A DNA stretch of 64,000 bases, taken from the NCBI GenBank assembly GCA_963377175.1, contig CAUJNA010003294.1, positions 553,501 through 617,500 of the forward strand. The letters run 5' to 3'. Made by a program: the position numbers and the translations under genes. Positions 11,178-21,380 of the stretch are shown here, in pieces. Positions within the stretch are counted from its first letter, which is position 1; every line of letters starts with the position of its first letter. This stretch comes from Effrenium voratum. Its lineage: Eukaryota; Sar; Dinophyceae; Suessiales; Symbiodiniaceae. The notes below the pieces were generated by a model, which made no database searches, had not been told where the DNA came from, and saw only the letters and a list, made by a program, of their open reading frames with translations.

Positions 11178-12555
11178 GTGAGGCTCACTCCTCGGGAGCC
11201 TCAGCCAGAGGATGTGGCAGAGCAGGCGGTGCGGTTGGGCCTGGTGCTTCAGCAGGCAGGTGCCCTCAGGCCCTCTGGCCATGTCAGCACCTTGCTGCGA
11301 GCTGAGTGGCAGGCGGCGTGCCGGCGGCTGGGCCAGCAGCTCACCAAGCGTGCGGAGAAGGTGACCGTCCAGAATGCTTTGCGAACTCGAGCTTCCTTCA
11401 GCAGCGAGGGAGGTCCTTCCCACCGGAGCTGTTGGACCTGGAGGTGTTCATCACGGAGGCCACGCCCGCACCGGCCCACTCATTGGCAAGTTTGCGTTGG
11501 ATCTTCAATCAGGCCAAGGTCAACATGGACTTGCAGATGATCCAGTTGCCCCGCCGAGTGGCATCTCGGCCTCACAAGCGTGGCCAGGCAGCGGTGATGG
11601 AGCCCAGCATGGTCAATCACCTGGAGCGGCGGATCGTCCAGATGTTCGAGGCTGGCGAGGAACGCTGGTCCGCACTTCTGGGTGGCTGGTTGGTCAAGCA
11701 TGTGACGATGGCCGAGCCACGCAAGATCACGCAGAGTGCCCTGCACGCCCACTGTCCCAAGGGTAAGCAGAAGAAGCTCCGCCAAGGGTTCAGCTTCATG
11801 ATCCCGAGCACTTTTCTCAGCGGCTTCCCCTGGGCCGAGGTGTTCCTCGAGGCATGGAAGGCCCTTCCACGAGCGACCCAACGAACATCGGGCCTTTGCT
11901 TCGCACGGGACGGACGGCCATGGGCGTTGTCTGAGGTGAACCTGGTGTTGCGGGCTGAGTTCAACTCGTACTTGGAGGACGCCGATGCCCTGAGCACCTA
12001 CTCCTTTCGCAGGGTGGCACCAACGCTTGGCTCACTTCTCAAGTTGTCCGGCACGGAGCTTTGTGCCCTTGGTGATTGGCAGGACCGCAGCCAATTGGGC
12101 GAGGAGTCTCGCATGCCCATGCACTACTCCGGCGCTCGCTACTTGCTGAGTTTCAAGCAGAAGTTCTTAGCCCTGGGGGCGCTCAAGACGCTGCAGGATT
12201 TCACTAGTTGGGAGGGTATCCCGACGGTGCAGCTGGAGCCATCCAAGAAGGCCGGGGAGGTCTTTGCGGGGCGAGCCCAAGCCCGGGATGAGGTGATCAT
12301 CTGGGCGGCCCCCCCTAACATGGAAGAGCTTCGATCCCGACTGCGGGTCTCTATCCAGGCCAAGGTGGCCGCGGCTAAGCGCAAGGCGGAGCCGTCCGTG
12401 ATCCAGGACATGCCGGACTCCACCAACGGCATCATGATGTCAGCCTTCATGCGCAATGGTCGCCGACTTTGCGGCCCCTTCCAGCTGGACACATGCAAGG
12501 AAGGCGAGGAGGTGTGCGGTCGGGCGCATCTGTGCGCTGCTGTCCCGGGCCGCAC
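11178..12555 (+). pseudogene. Second tyrosine-recombinase ORF with CCCH tail
   Basis: After a frame change near 11400, one frame stays open from 11306 to 13030. It shows SALHAHCPKGKQKKLRQGF, LSGFPWAEVFLEAW and GLCFARDGRPWALSEVN. It then shows TYSFRRVAPTLGSLL (about residues 231-245), ALGDWQD (254-260) and MPMHYSGARYL (nucleophile candidate Tyr274). I recognise this as a YR family expanded in dinoflagellates. Here Tyr-x-x-Arg replaces His-x-x-Arg and Gly-Asp-Trp stands near the usual His/Trp. A zinc motif follows (Cys389, Cys397, Cys404, with HLC at 408-410). GC-rich codon use separates it from the surrounding gcat-rich element. The open frame then runs without a stop into the methyltransferase module of the host element. 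Confidence 0.6.
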
Positions 12556-12659
12556 CACAAGCCTGCCGGCAACGCATGCTTCATCGCCCGCGAACGACGC
12601 GCTCCAGCCCCCACCGTCCGCACCAACGCACCTTCATGCAGCCGAGCATAGGACAGGCA

Positions 12660-13400
12660 ACTCCGATTACCCATCCAGCCTTGCACGCACAGCTGGGGAG
12701 CGCATGCTACCCCACATCAAGGGAGGATTCCTCTTGGATGTTTTCGCAGGAACACATGCACCCATATCAGCAGCAGCCGACAGGCAGGGCCTCTCGCGTT
12801 TCGAGGCTTTTGACCTAGAGGCCAATTCAGAGCACGACATACTCGACGATGCATGCTTTGAACTGCTTATGCGCATCTCTTGGTCAGGCATCGTCAGCCT
12901 GATTACCCTAGCTCCGCCGTGCAAGGAGTATAGTAGACTCAAACTCCGCCCCGGGGACCGCGAGCCTTACGCACTCCAACCTGCATGCACGGCGTGCCTG
13001 GCCTATCTCCCGAAGAAGCATTGCGTGTAGCACAAAGCCGCGAAATCCACAGGAGGAGCAGAGAACTCTTCAAAGCAGTTGCCACACAAGGAGGCGTGGC
13101 AGTCTTTGAGCAACCGCCGTCGAGCATGGCATGGCTCGAGCAGGAAAACTTTCAGTGCCTCAAAGCCTTCCACGGACACTTGGCATGGGTGGACGCATGC
13201 CAGCATCTTGGTGTTTCGCTTCGCACAACCCATGCATTCAGCATGTAGCAGCTCGTTGCAATCACCCGAAAAAGCACGCCAGCATCGCAGGAGTGCGCAG
13301 CACCTCAGGCCAATTCCTCAGCACATTGACCGCAGAATATCCCGCGACTCTGGCCGCAAGCCTGGTCACGCATTGTGCATTCAAAGTTCGACGTGACCCG
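12660..13400 (+). pseudogene. DNA-methyltransferase-like domain of DIRS-like element
   Basis: The frame open to 13030 reads GGFLLDVFAGTHAPISAA (SAM-binding motif I style), then FEAFDLEA, HDILDD and LAPPCKEYSRL. The last resembles the motif IV PC loop of cytosine-C5 methyltransferases. A frame change near 12985 continues with GVPGLSPEEALRVAQSREIH and GGVAVFEQPPSSMAWLE, where EQP sits where the ENV/ENP motif is expected. A third frame (about 13190-13350) gives CNHPKKHASIAG and FLSTLTAEYPATLAASL. The module lies directly before the RT. Its target is unknown. It might modify element DNA, or have lost catalysis. Two frameshifts make it a relic. The domain call rests on motif order only. Confidence 0.5.
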
Positions 13401-13659
13401 CTCTCAAAAAACCCTGCATCCATACCCTGCATCCCCACAGGCTCAAGATCTGTGATGGAGCTGGCATGCATTCCACAGCGGATCATTCGGTGCCCCAGCC
13501 CGACCACCCGCTGGGGAAAGTAGCGCACGCCTGGCTGCAGTGGGCAACAACACAAAATTTGATTCCTAAAATTCTTGCCCACGTCAGCTCAGACACGCCG
13601 GAGCCACCCTTGTCAGTCCAGGAGTCCGAAGAGGCAGCACTGATTGCTTTTGAGGCAGT

Positions 13660-14560
13660 ACAGTAAACCTGCCCGCCCCAGCCAGTCTGGCTCCCGACAA
13701 CGGCCAGCCGTACCGGCTGTCCCTGTTGCATGCACTGGCCACCGCGTCGGATGACCCGGACATCAGACTCCTTCCCCTGCTCGCCGAAGGTGTGCCCACA
13801 GGAGCCCTATCCGAATTGCCGCGTAGCATGCAGTGGCCACTCAAAGAGCACGCAGACCTGCCTCACGAACTGACAGAATGCATGGGCAACTGGAAAGCCG
13901 CCGAAGCAGAGCCCGACACTGTGTCTGCCCTTTTGGATAAAGAAATTCCCAATGGGTGGGTCGTCCGCACAAAGATGTCCATCGAACAGGCTGTTGTGCG
14001 TGCAGAAGGAAAGGAACCACGCCTGGTCCTAGACAGCACCGTGTGCGGGGTGAACCCCAAGTGCAACATCCCAGAACGCATCAGCCTGCCGATGGCATCC
14101 GACGTGCGCCTCGCATTTATGCCAGAAGACGCCCATGCTTCTTTCATAGGCGCGAGTTTTGATTTTAAAGCCGCGCGCAAGCAAATTCAAGTACACCCTA
14201 GCGAACATGGCTTGCTCCTGTTTCGCTTCGCAGACACTTTGTACCATTACCGGGTGTGCCACTTCGGAGCTCGGTTCTCCGCCTACTGGTGGCAACGAAC
14301 AGGAGCTTTCTTGCTCAGACTGCTACATGGCATCCTGTCAGCACACCCGCATAAAGCTTGGTTGTTTGTGGATGACCTTTTGGCCGCGCTGCACCGCCCA
14401 GACGCGCATCAGCAACTGGCGCTAGTTGTCATATTCTTCGCAGCAATCAGTGCGCCCATTTCCTGGAAAAAAAGTGCAATTCTAAAACTGCCTGACTTGG
14501 TGCGGATGGTCAATCAACTTCAGCCTGGAAACAATTGAACTCACTCCACTCAAAACCCTG
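13660..14560 (+). pseudogene. Reverse transcriptase of DIRS-like element
   Basis: The frame 13726-14538 (no ATG at its start; it reads through from upstream) carries the RT fold. PRLVLDSTVCGVNP and IPERISLPMASDVRLAF lead to GASFDFKAARKQIQVHP, whose Asp is the first catalytic residue. Then come HYRVCHFGARFSAYWWQR, AWLFVDDLLAAL (the paired Asp box, FVDD) and APISWKKSAI. The sequence style is that of DIRS/YR-element RTs, with VDD rather than YADD and the SWKKS turn. The enzyme would copy element RNA to cDNA. The thumb continues in another frame after about 14520. Confidence 0.8.
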
Positions 14561-15420
14561 AAGCTGAAAGAGCAGCTGTTCGCATTGCTCCGAACCAAAA
14601 GAATCAAAAGAAAGCTTTTGGAGCAAGTCCTGGGGCTGCTCATCTGGGCCACCAGCCTAAGTCTGGAATTGCGATCTTGGCTTGCGCCCTTATTTGCAGA
14701 TCTGCACTCGCCGCCGGGATGCATGATCTCTGTGAACGCACGCCTGTGGCCTGCATTCCTTTCGGCGCTAAACGCCAAAGCCGTACTAGCCTCGCCCGTG
14801 CACGGCATCTTTATGCCGCTCGGCTCCAGGGTATTAGAATACGGTGCGCATAGCCGACCCCGCTGCCGAGCACACTTGCTTGTCCGCAGCAAGCAGGGCT
14901 AACATCGAGTGGCTCCTTCAATGTTTTCAGGCAGACTTGGCATGCCCGCTGCAAAGCAAGCCAATCCTGGCATGCAAAGCAGCCGCCGATGCTTGTGCCG
15001 AAGGCACCAAAGTCGGAATAGGCGGCTGGTTCATATCCAGCCGCTCCGTCTCATGGTTCGCAGAAACATGGGACTTCCAAGAAGTCCAGCAGCAGTGGCC
15101 TTGCCTCACCAAGGAGGCTCAGCGCTACATAGCGTGCTCCAGCTCGCGCTCATGCGAATCGCATGGACCGCCGAGGGCCAAGCAGTGCGCGGCCTCTGCA
15201 TGCCCTCCGGTACAGACAATACCGCATCAGAAGCCGGAGTGAACAAGCTGTTCACCACAGCATGGCCTTTGCAAATTTTTGTGCAATTGGTCGCCGCATG
15301 GGCGCAAATGGTCAGTACTCGCCTCGCACATCCCAGGCGAGCACAACGTGTGGGCTGATCAGCTCAGCCGCGGAAACACATCCGCATTCGACAGCAAGCC
15401 GCAAGCTCGCTTTCGTTTTC
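14500..15420 (+). pseudogene. RT thumb/connection and RNase H domain
   Basis: From about 14500 one frame reads GWSINFSLETIELTPLKTL, RKLLEQVLGLLIWATSLS and LAPLFADLHSPPG, the connection region. Next, in two frames, come KAAADACAEGTKVGIGGWF, GTDNTASEAGVNKLFTTAWP, and finally SHIPGEHNVWADQLSRGN (about 15318-15372). These give the DAS-like acidic start, the DN acidic pair and the C-terminal H...WAD of a retroelement RNase H. At least three frame changes occur between 14840 and 15320. It follows the RT directly, and no YR follows it before the terminal repeats. Confidence 0.75.
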
Positions 15421-15565
15421 GCCCGCATGATTTCTGGCCCCACAAGCGCATGCTGTCATTGCATCCGCCCGACGCCCCGTGGCGACCGGAGCATAAGAGT
15501 GCTTCGCAAACGCTCTGAAGAGGGGGTGATAGATTAGGCCGTTTGCTTGGAACCCTGAAGTGGGG

Positions 15566-15762
15566 GCATTTGAGAAGGCTCCGCAGAGGGGTGCAGACAC
15601 GGGGAAAGGACACGCGCTGTCTTTCCCCCTGCACCCCCGAGCCTTTACTTCCAAGCAACGCCTTATAAAGAAAAAGGGCATGCGCACATGTTTGTCGGTC
15701 GTACTCTTTTATCTTTTGCCGCTGGATCCCTTTCGGATTGAAGCAGTGATCAAGATTCTAAC
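15566..15762 (+). repeat. Terminal direct repeat, copy 1
   Basis: A 197-bp unit starts gcatttgagaaggctccgca and ends caagattctaac. It lies about 150 bp after the RNase H end. It matches copy 2 with only a handful of differences. It lacks TG...CA ends, so it is not an LTR in the usual sense. Split direct repeats are expected at YR-element ends. Confidence 0.8.
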
Positions 15763-15879
15763 GTTTAGGGTTTTCCTTTTCCCTTATGTTTTAATCTTGA
15801 TCGAATCTTCGGACGCGTTGCCGTTTTCTGCTTCAAGCCACCTACGGGTCATGCGTGAGGGTTTACCCCTCCCTTTTTT

Positions 15880-16240
15880 GCGCTCGAGGCCCAGCCGCAG
15901 CTGGCGCCCCAGAGATACTGTGCGCACCATGCCTCTGCATGCAGTGGCCGCAAGTTTCAACCTTGCACCGTGTGCCGCGTTGCACACGAACCAGATGCAC
16001 GCATTGCAACCTCCAGGGCCCAGCCGCAGCTGCCACCCCGGAGGCATTGTGCACAGCGTGCCCCGGCGTGCCATGACTGTTTCGACAGGTCTCTACCTGG
16101 CACCGTGTGCCGCATTGCACACCAGCCGGATGCACGCATTGCATCCTGCCGACACATGACTGTTTCGATATCTCAACCGGGCACCGTGTGCCGCATGGCA
16201 CGCCAGCCGGATGCACGCATGGCATCCTGCCGCCACCAAT
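15880..16240 (+). repeat. Degenerate tandem repeat between direct repeats
   Basis: Three related units begin caccgtgtgccgc at 15966, 16101 and 16182. Each is followed by a gcattgca/gcatggca and gatgcacgcat pattern of about 50 bp. Spacings are 135 and 81 bp. A shorter cagccgcagctg element repeats at about 15892 and 16020. No coding sense was seen. Confidence 0.7.
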
Positions 16241-16312
16241 GCCTTCGATTGTTTCACGCCTCACAGGTAACACACCTGGCGCCTGATCGAACACGCATTG
16301 TTGACCACGGGC

Positions 16313-16510
16313 GCATTTGAGAAGGCTCCGCAGAGGGGTGCAGACACGGGGAAAGGACACGCGCTGTCATTCCCCCTGCACCCCCGAGCCTTTACTTCCA
16401 AGCAACGCCTTATAAAGAAAAAGAGCATGCGCACATGTTTTTGCGGTCGTACTCTTTTATCTTTTGCCGCTGGATCCCTTTCGGATTGAAGCAGTGATCA
16501 AGATTCCAAC
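16313..16510 (+). repeat. Terminal direct repeat, copy 2
   Basis: Copy of the 15566-15762 unit at an offset of 747-748 bp, about 97 percent identical by eye. Differences include one base in the tgtc(t/a)ttcccc segment and an extra T near 16440. It is probably the right boundary of the YR retroelement. Confidence 0.8.
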
Positions 16511-17634
16511 AAACATGTTATCACGCTTTGCCGGTGCAATCATCTTCCACATCATCTGCTTCTTCTACATCATTTGCATCTGTGTCAGACAACGATTGAC
16601 TTGGCATTGCAAGGCTCGAGCTGGAAAACAGCGGCGCGATTTTCTTGCGTAGGCGTCCGCGTAGGCGCGACAAAAGACAAACGTGCGCGTGTAGGCACCC
16701 CTTGCAGTCGCGGAGGCGTTGCGTAGGCGCTCGCGTAGGCATGTGTGCAGTGTATAGGCCCCGAGCACCAACAAAAAAACACTACCCAGCTGGCGCCGGG
16801 GACAGGGGACGGTGAGCGCACAGAAGCAGCAGCCGGAGGGGTGACCCAAGGGAGGTTGGGCGAAGAGAGGGCGGGAGAGTCAAGGCCCGACATGGCGACC
16901 AAAAAACAAACAAAACCAACGAGGCCGGGAGAGAAAACAGCCAATCCTCCAGGATCACGGGGTCGGTCCCCCCGAGGCTATGGACCGTTGGTCAAGGGGT
17001 CGGTCCCCCCGGAGGCTGTGGACCGTTGGTCAAGGGGTCGGTTTTTTCTTCTTCTTTTTTTCGGGCCGTCTTCTCTCCTGTTTTTTTTAATTCCGGGGGC
17101 CGGGTGTGCTTATTTAGCCCGGGCGCACCATTCCGGAAGCGGATTGTTTAGACTGGGCCCGCCTCCCAGCTGTGCTCCAATGCGCCCTGTCTTTTAGGTG
17201 GTTCCAGGCTCCACCGGGTCGCGCCGAACCAACGAGAACCACCACCAGGGGAAGCCCAAACAACAAACCCAAAAACAAAAAACCAACCCCAGGAAAGGGG
17301 GATGGCAGCCAACCGCGAGCCAACCCTTCTCGAGCCACTGTTGCTGAGCCAGGCAGCCTCTTGGCACGGCACTTCTCATCGCAGCTGCCTCCCGCGCTGA
17401 GCTCAGTGCTGCTGTTTGTTCCGGAGCTAGCCCTCCAGAGAACCCTTGCATTTTCGTGCAGCTCTGCTTGCTCTTGCCGCGTGGTGGCTTGCAACCGCTC
17501 GGGCCAGGGCCGCGCCGGCGTGCCTCCGCAGTTTTGCGCTGCAGGCCTTGCCAGGCGGTGATGCTCTTGCTTGGCGGCGGCTGCCCGCAGAGCATCTGCT
17601 GCTAGCTTGCTGGCGCTTTCCCCCCACTTGGCTT
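16511..17634. other. Non-coding; short tandem triplicate at 16959-17045
   Basis: No gene recognised. Three copies of a 37-38-bp unit beginning ggggtcggtc start at 16959, 16996 and 17034 (the last partial) and lead into a T-rich run at 17042-17060. Between 17400 and 17630 there may be weak remains of the LINE-like element that is clear from 17640. Confidence 0.5.
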
Positions 17635-17639
17635 CCAAT

Positions 17640-18130
17640 GTCGAGTCCGGAGCCTCCGCCGCGTCACGTTTGAACGTGCATGTCGACGGCCTTGATGACA
17701 GACGCATCAAGGTTATCGACAATGGCCTTCCTCCCTGGGGGGGCGTGCAGCTTCGGCCCGAAACTCAGCCGGCCACGCGCGGCGGCACGCCGAGGGAGCC
17801 GCGCTCCGTCTTGCTCGGCGAACCAAGGAGAGGACTTCCGGTGAGTCATCGCTGCCGCCTTGTCGTTGTCGGACTTGAAGTTAGTGGCCGCTGGAGCGCT
17901 GAGGCCGCGCAGTTTGTCAGCTTGCTTGCCCGGGCCCACGCCCGCGGCCAGATGACATGAAAGCCTCTTGTGCCGCAGCATGCCGCGCCCGGTGGTCGGC
18001 CCTCATATCTTTCGCCGCCGCGCGGGCGTATGCCATCAGCCTTCTTGCCCTGCCCGGAGCCAGCGCGCACAACCTTGACGGGCCCGTGCCGGATGTCAGC
18101 AACATCCTTGCTGTTCCGGTTCTCCGAAGC
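17640..18130 (+). pseudogene. LINE-like element 3' part, frameshifted
   Basis: One frame (to 17960) contains LNVHVDGLDDRRIKVIDNGL, PPWGGVQL and RCRLVVVGLEVSGRWSAEAA. A second frame from about 17957 continues with ARWSALISFAAARAYAISLL and DGPVPDVSNILA. This is the same colinear C-terminal region as at 4.0-4.6 kb, in the same orientation, and ends similarly. Frame changes mark it as a relic. Confidence 0.6.
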
Positions 18131-18360
18131 GTCCAAGTGCAGTCGGCTGCCTGTTCCCGGACGCAGCAACAGCGCTGCATGTGGGGAGGCTGGCCCTCAG
18201 CAACAGCCTAAGGGCACCCCTTAAAGACGGGGGGTGAACCAGTGGACGGGCAGACGGAAAAAGGCGTGAGAAAACAATGCATGTCCCCCACCCACCCAAA
18301 AAATAATAATAAAAAACAAAACATAAATAAGCAAATCATGACTAACTAAGTAAATAAATA

Positions 18361-18610
18361 AAGCGAGCCAGGGAGCCAGCGAGCCAGCGAGCGAGCGAGC
18401 CAGCGAGCCAGCGAGCCAGCGAGCCAGCGAGCCAGCGAGCCAGCGAGCCAGCGAGCCAGCGAGCCAGCGAGCCAGCGAGCCAGCGAGCCAGCGAGCCAGC
18501 AAGCCAGCGAGCAAGCGAGCCAGCGAGCCAGCGAGCAAGCGAGCAAGCGAGCAAGCGAGCAAGCAAGCAAGCAAGCAAGCAAGCAAACAAACAAACAAAC
18601 AAACAAACAC
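18361..18610. repeat. Microsatellite (agcgagcc)n to (agca)n and (aaac)n
   Basis: A tandem array of gagccagc units grades into agcg, then agca, then aaac repeats. Its six-frame translation gives LARWLAGS repeats on the minus strand, which are an artefact. Confidence 0.95.
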
Positions 18611-20070
18611 ATAGAGATCAAACCCCGCGAGCGTGCTTTCGGATGTCACTGTTGGCCACCCTTTGGACAGACGAGGAGTGGTAGTTATGCACCCTGCCAA
18701 CCTGGATGCGGGAGGGCTCAGGGGCGCATGGGCAAGCAGGCACCTCCGACAGGTGGGCACGCCCCACCCGAATAGTCTTTGGAGCCAGCCTGCTCTTCTT
18801 GGCGAGCGGCCAGGCCCCAAAACCTTCTAACGGCGCGGCCTCGCGGGTCAGCGATGTCCTGGAGCTGCTCCCGACCGACTGCCAACAGCTTGCCCAAACC
18901 TCTCGAGCATGGCTTCTGAGGGGCGGTCGTGGGCGGACTGATGGAGGCCATTGTTCGGCGTGCCTGCTTGCAGGTGTGCTGCGCGCGCGGGGTTGTTGGA
19001 GCACGCGGCTGCCCGAGATTGCCGAGAAGGGCGTCCGTCACAACACTGTGCGTGAGCGCCGCCCCGAGCATTGTGTGCCTGGTAGAAGTCACTTACAGCG
19101 CCTGCTGTTCCCTGGTGGCACCAAGGCCGAGGGCGGCGCACTCGCGCTACCTTGGGAAGTGCTTATGTTCATCGGTGGTTTGGCACGTTGCGCTGGCATG
19201 AGCAGATGTATTTAAACAACCTTTTCGCTGCAAGCCCAGCTTCTTCTGAAGCTTCGCGGCTGCAGGCCGGGCAGTTGCCGTGTCCATGAGCGCCTGGGCC
19301 CTGCTGACTCTTCGCCTGCCATCCGGCTGCCGCCAGTGATGCGCAGGGGGGCAAGGAACCCGTGCGCAGCGCCACCTGTTGGGGTAGTGCCTGGACAACA
19401 TGTGTGTTGTGTGTGTGTGTGTGAGGCTGACTGGGTTGCCCATTTGTTCGCGCTCCGGCAGGCTCTGCCAGCACGCCGACGCAACTGTTGGCAAAACTAA
19501 GGTGCGTATCCGGGGGCGGTCGGTATACATATTTGGTTGGATGTTGGAAAAGGCGCGCGAAGCAAAAGAAAAAACATAACAACAACATCCCAAGGTGTGG
19601 AATGCTGCTGGCGCTGAGCCGGCGAGGTTCCAAGGCCTTGTCACGCTCCGGGTTCGGGTAAGAAGGGCCTGGAGGAGCTGCAACTGCGACGCTGCCACTG
19701 CGACACTGCGCGTCGCTGCGCGGGGAGGTGGTGCGACGCTGCACAATGTTGCGCGTGGGCAGCCACGCCTCCAGGTCCAGCGGCTGCCAACCGGCGCCGA
19801 GCAGTTGGCTGACACACGTGCTGCACAGCGAAACTGTGCTGGAAGGCGGCACGTTCCGTGGCAAGTAGTTCCAGTGCAGAGCTGCCTGGATGAAGGAATG
19901 TTGCGCAGCATGCTGCGCCATGCTCCGCCAGAGGGGCTGCAGACGTGCACTATTGCCGCTTTTCGTGCTCGCTTGTCTGCGCTGCTGTCCTTTGCGTACC
20001 CGGGACCTTTGCGGCCAGCCAGGACGCCAGAGCACGCAACCTCCCTTGATGGGGCGGCACCATTTTTTTT

Positions 20071-20073
<3 letters not shown>
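18611..20073. other. No firm gene; possible LINE trace near 18970
   Basis: A GVLRARG-like string on the plus strand near 18970-18990 hints at the LINE-like family, but nothing colinear follows. A short (GT)n lies at 19398-19425. Other frames are uninformative. Confidence 0.35.

Positions 20074-20111
<38 letters not shown>
20074..20111. repeat. (CT)n microsatellite
   Basis: Uninterrupted ct repeats of about 38 bp follow a T run. It causes spurious RERER translations on the minus strand. Confidence 0.95.
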
Positions 20112-20114
<3 letters not shown>

Positions 20115-21112
20115 ACGGATTTTGTGATGAGTGTCTTTTCACGACTTGCTTGATGCAAATAGGCGCGCCAAAAACAAAACGCATGTTTCACACGACACTG
20201 GAAATTGTTTGGTGTTTGCAAACAATATATGGTTGGGCGAGCATGTTATTTTGCATTTTTGTTTCACGTGATATGATCATGTGAGTGTTGCTTCAATAGT
20301 TTTTTTTCTCCTCCTTTTTTCCCCCGTCCGCAGTTGGCTTCCCCCGAAAACCCCTTTGCCTCCGGGCACTGGCAAGCGGCTGTGCGCCAACAAATTTTCC
20401 CGCTTTGGTGGGGGATATCATGTCCACATAACACTGAATAAGAGGCAGGCTCACAGCTCGCCACCTGCTAGTTGGGGTTGGCGCATGATGGCGATCACGC
20501 CCGGGGACGCGACCCCAAAATCAGCCAAGGCAAGCTGCCTAACCCATAGAGACGTGTGCTTCACCAACCGCAGTTTGCGCCAGGCTGGTGCTGGCAACAA
20601 AGTTGCTTATGGCATCAACAAGGTGCCACGCACAACACTCTCGCACGCAGAATGGGGGAGGTTTCCGATTAGTGACGACCCCTCAGGTGTGCTTTTTCAC
20701 TATCAGTGATTTCGTCGAAGACCGGGTGAGGGTGACTTGGCCGGATGAAGGTTGCAGGAGGGATATTTGCACCACCAACGTGAAGCAGCAAACCCAGGTG
20801 CGCAGTTTGAACATTGTGGCCTTCAGCTTGATCTACATATTCTTCGTGCTTCTTGTTCTGGTACAGCAGAGGGTATGTCGGCACTTGCCTGGTGCGCGCA
20901 TGTCAGAGACATGCAAAACAAGTGGCTAAGGTTTGCTTTGCTGAAGACAGTGCCCACGCCGCAGCCACGAGTGAAAGAGGCTTCGGGGCTGAAGTTGGTG
21001 AGACTGCGATGTTTGTAAGTTGTGATGCTCAATGGCATTGCTTGGGTGAGTGAGGCTATGGAATTGTTGCACTCAGGAAGTGTCTCAGGTGTTTGGGGTT
21101 GTTTTCTCGCAG
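20112..21112. other. Mostly non-coding; possible exons
   Basis: A strong pyrimidine tract ends in cag at 20333, a good 3' splice site. The frame after it (SPENPFASGHWQAAVRQQ) stays open for about 100 bp. Around 20800-20875 a frame encodes NIVAFSLIYIFFVLLVLVQQ, a membrane-segment-like string. Neither could be tied to a family. Confidence 0.25.
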
Positions 21113-21380
21113 TGAAACTACACCGCGGACATCAAACGGTCATGTTTGGTAGCCAGGTTACATTTGCGAACCCTCCACCCTCAGCATGGCTATCCGGTGC
21201 CTTCAGTACTGATTTGAAGAATCTGTACACCAGCGCCTTGTGCTGCAAAGTGCAACGTGTGGCAAGTGACGCAAAGTTTCTGAACTTAGGCACTGGCAGC
21301 TTACCCAACAGGTCGCAAAAGGTATTCGTCATTGACGATTCTGGAAGCCCAATGCAGAATGCCGCTGTGGAGGCCATCTG
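21113..21380 (+). CDS. Candidate exon, Ig-like ectodomain
   Basis: It follows a pyrimidine-rich 3' splice-like site (ttttctcgcag). The open frame ends with VFVIDDSGSPMQNAAVEA (about 21322-21375). This resembles the strand-turn-strand signature of Ig-like repeats, as in the firm exon at 55.8 kb (KVTTASGAPARDVRI). It may be a distant 5' exon of that gene. A possible inner acceptor is the aaaag before gtattcgtc. Link to the gene is inference. Confidence 0.3.

Larger units (their letters stand above)
7291..16510 (+). mobile_element. DIRS-like tyrosine-recombinase retroelement (decayed)
   Basis: Colinear plus-strand modules are a tyrosine recombinase (7.29-8.44 kb), a gag-like frame (8.93-10.11 kb), a methyltransferase-like domain (12.66-13.40 kb), a reverse transcriptase (13.66-14.9 kb) and an RNase H (14.9-15.42 kb). 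Near-identical 197-bp direct repeats at 15566 and 16313 close the element. A YR together with an RT of this type is diagnostic of the DIRS order. The modules share gcat-rich composition. The block at 10.11-12.55 kb differs in composition and is treated as a nested insert. Canonical DIRS elements place YR last, so either this is another arrangement or the YR belongs to an adjacent older copy. The left end was not located. Many frameshifts mark it as non-autonomous now. Confidence 0.65.

Noticed and set aside
15566..16510. LTR pair of a copia or gypsy element
   Set aside because: The ends lack TG...CA, only 550 bp lies between the copies, and the adjacent element is of tyrosine-recombinase type.
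19147..20221. Two 345-350-codon minus-strand frames
   Set aside because: They include RERERER from the ct microsatellite, have no domain and are likely chance frames in GC-rich DNA.
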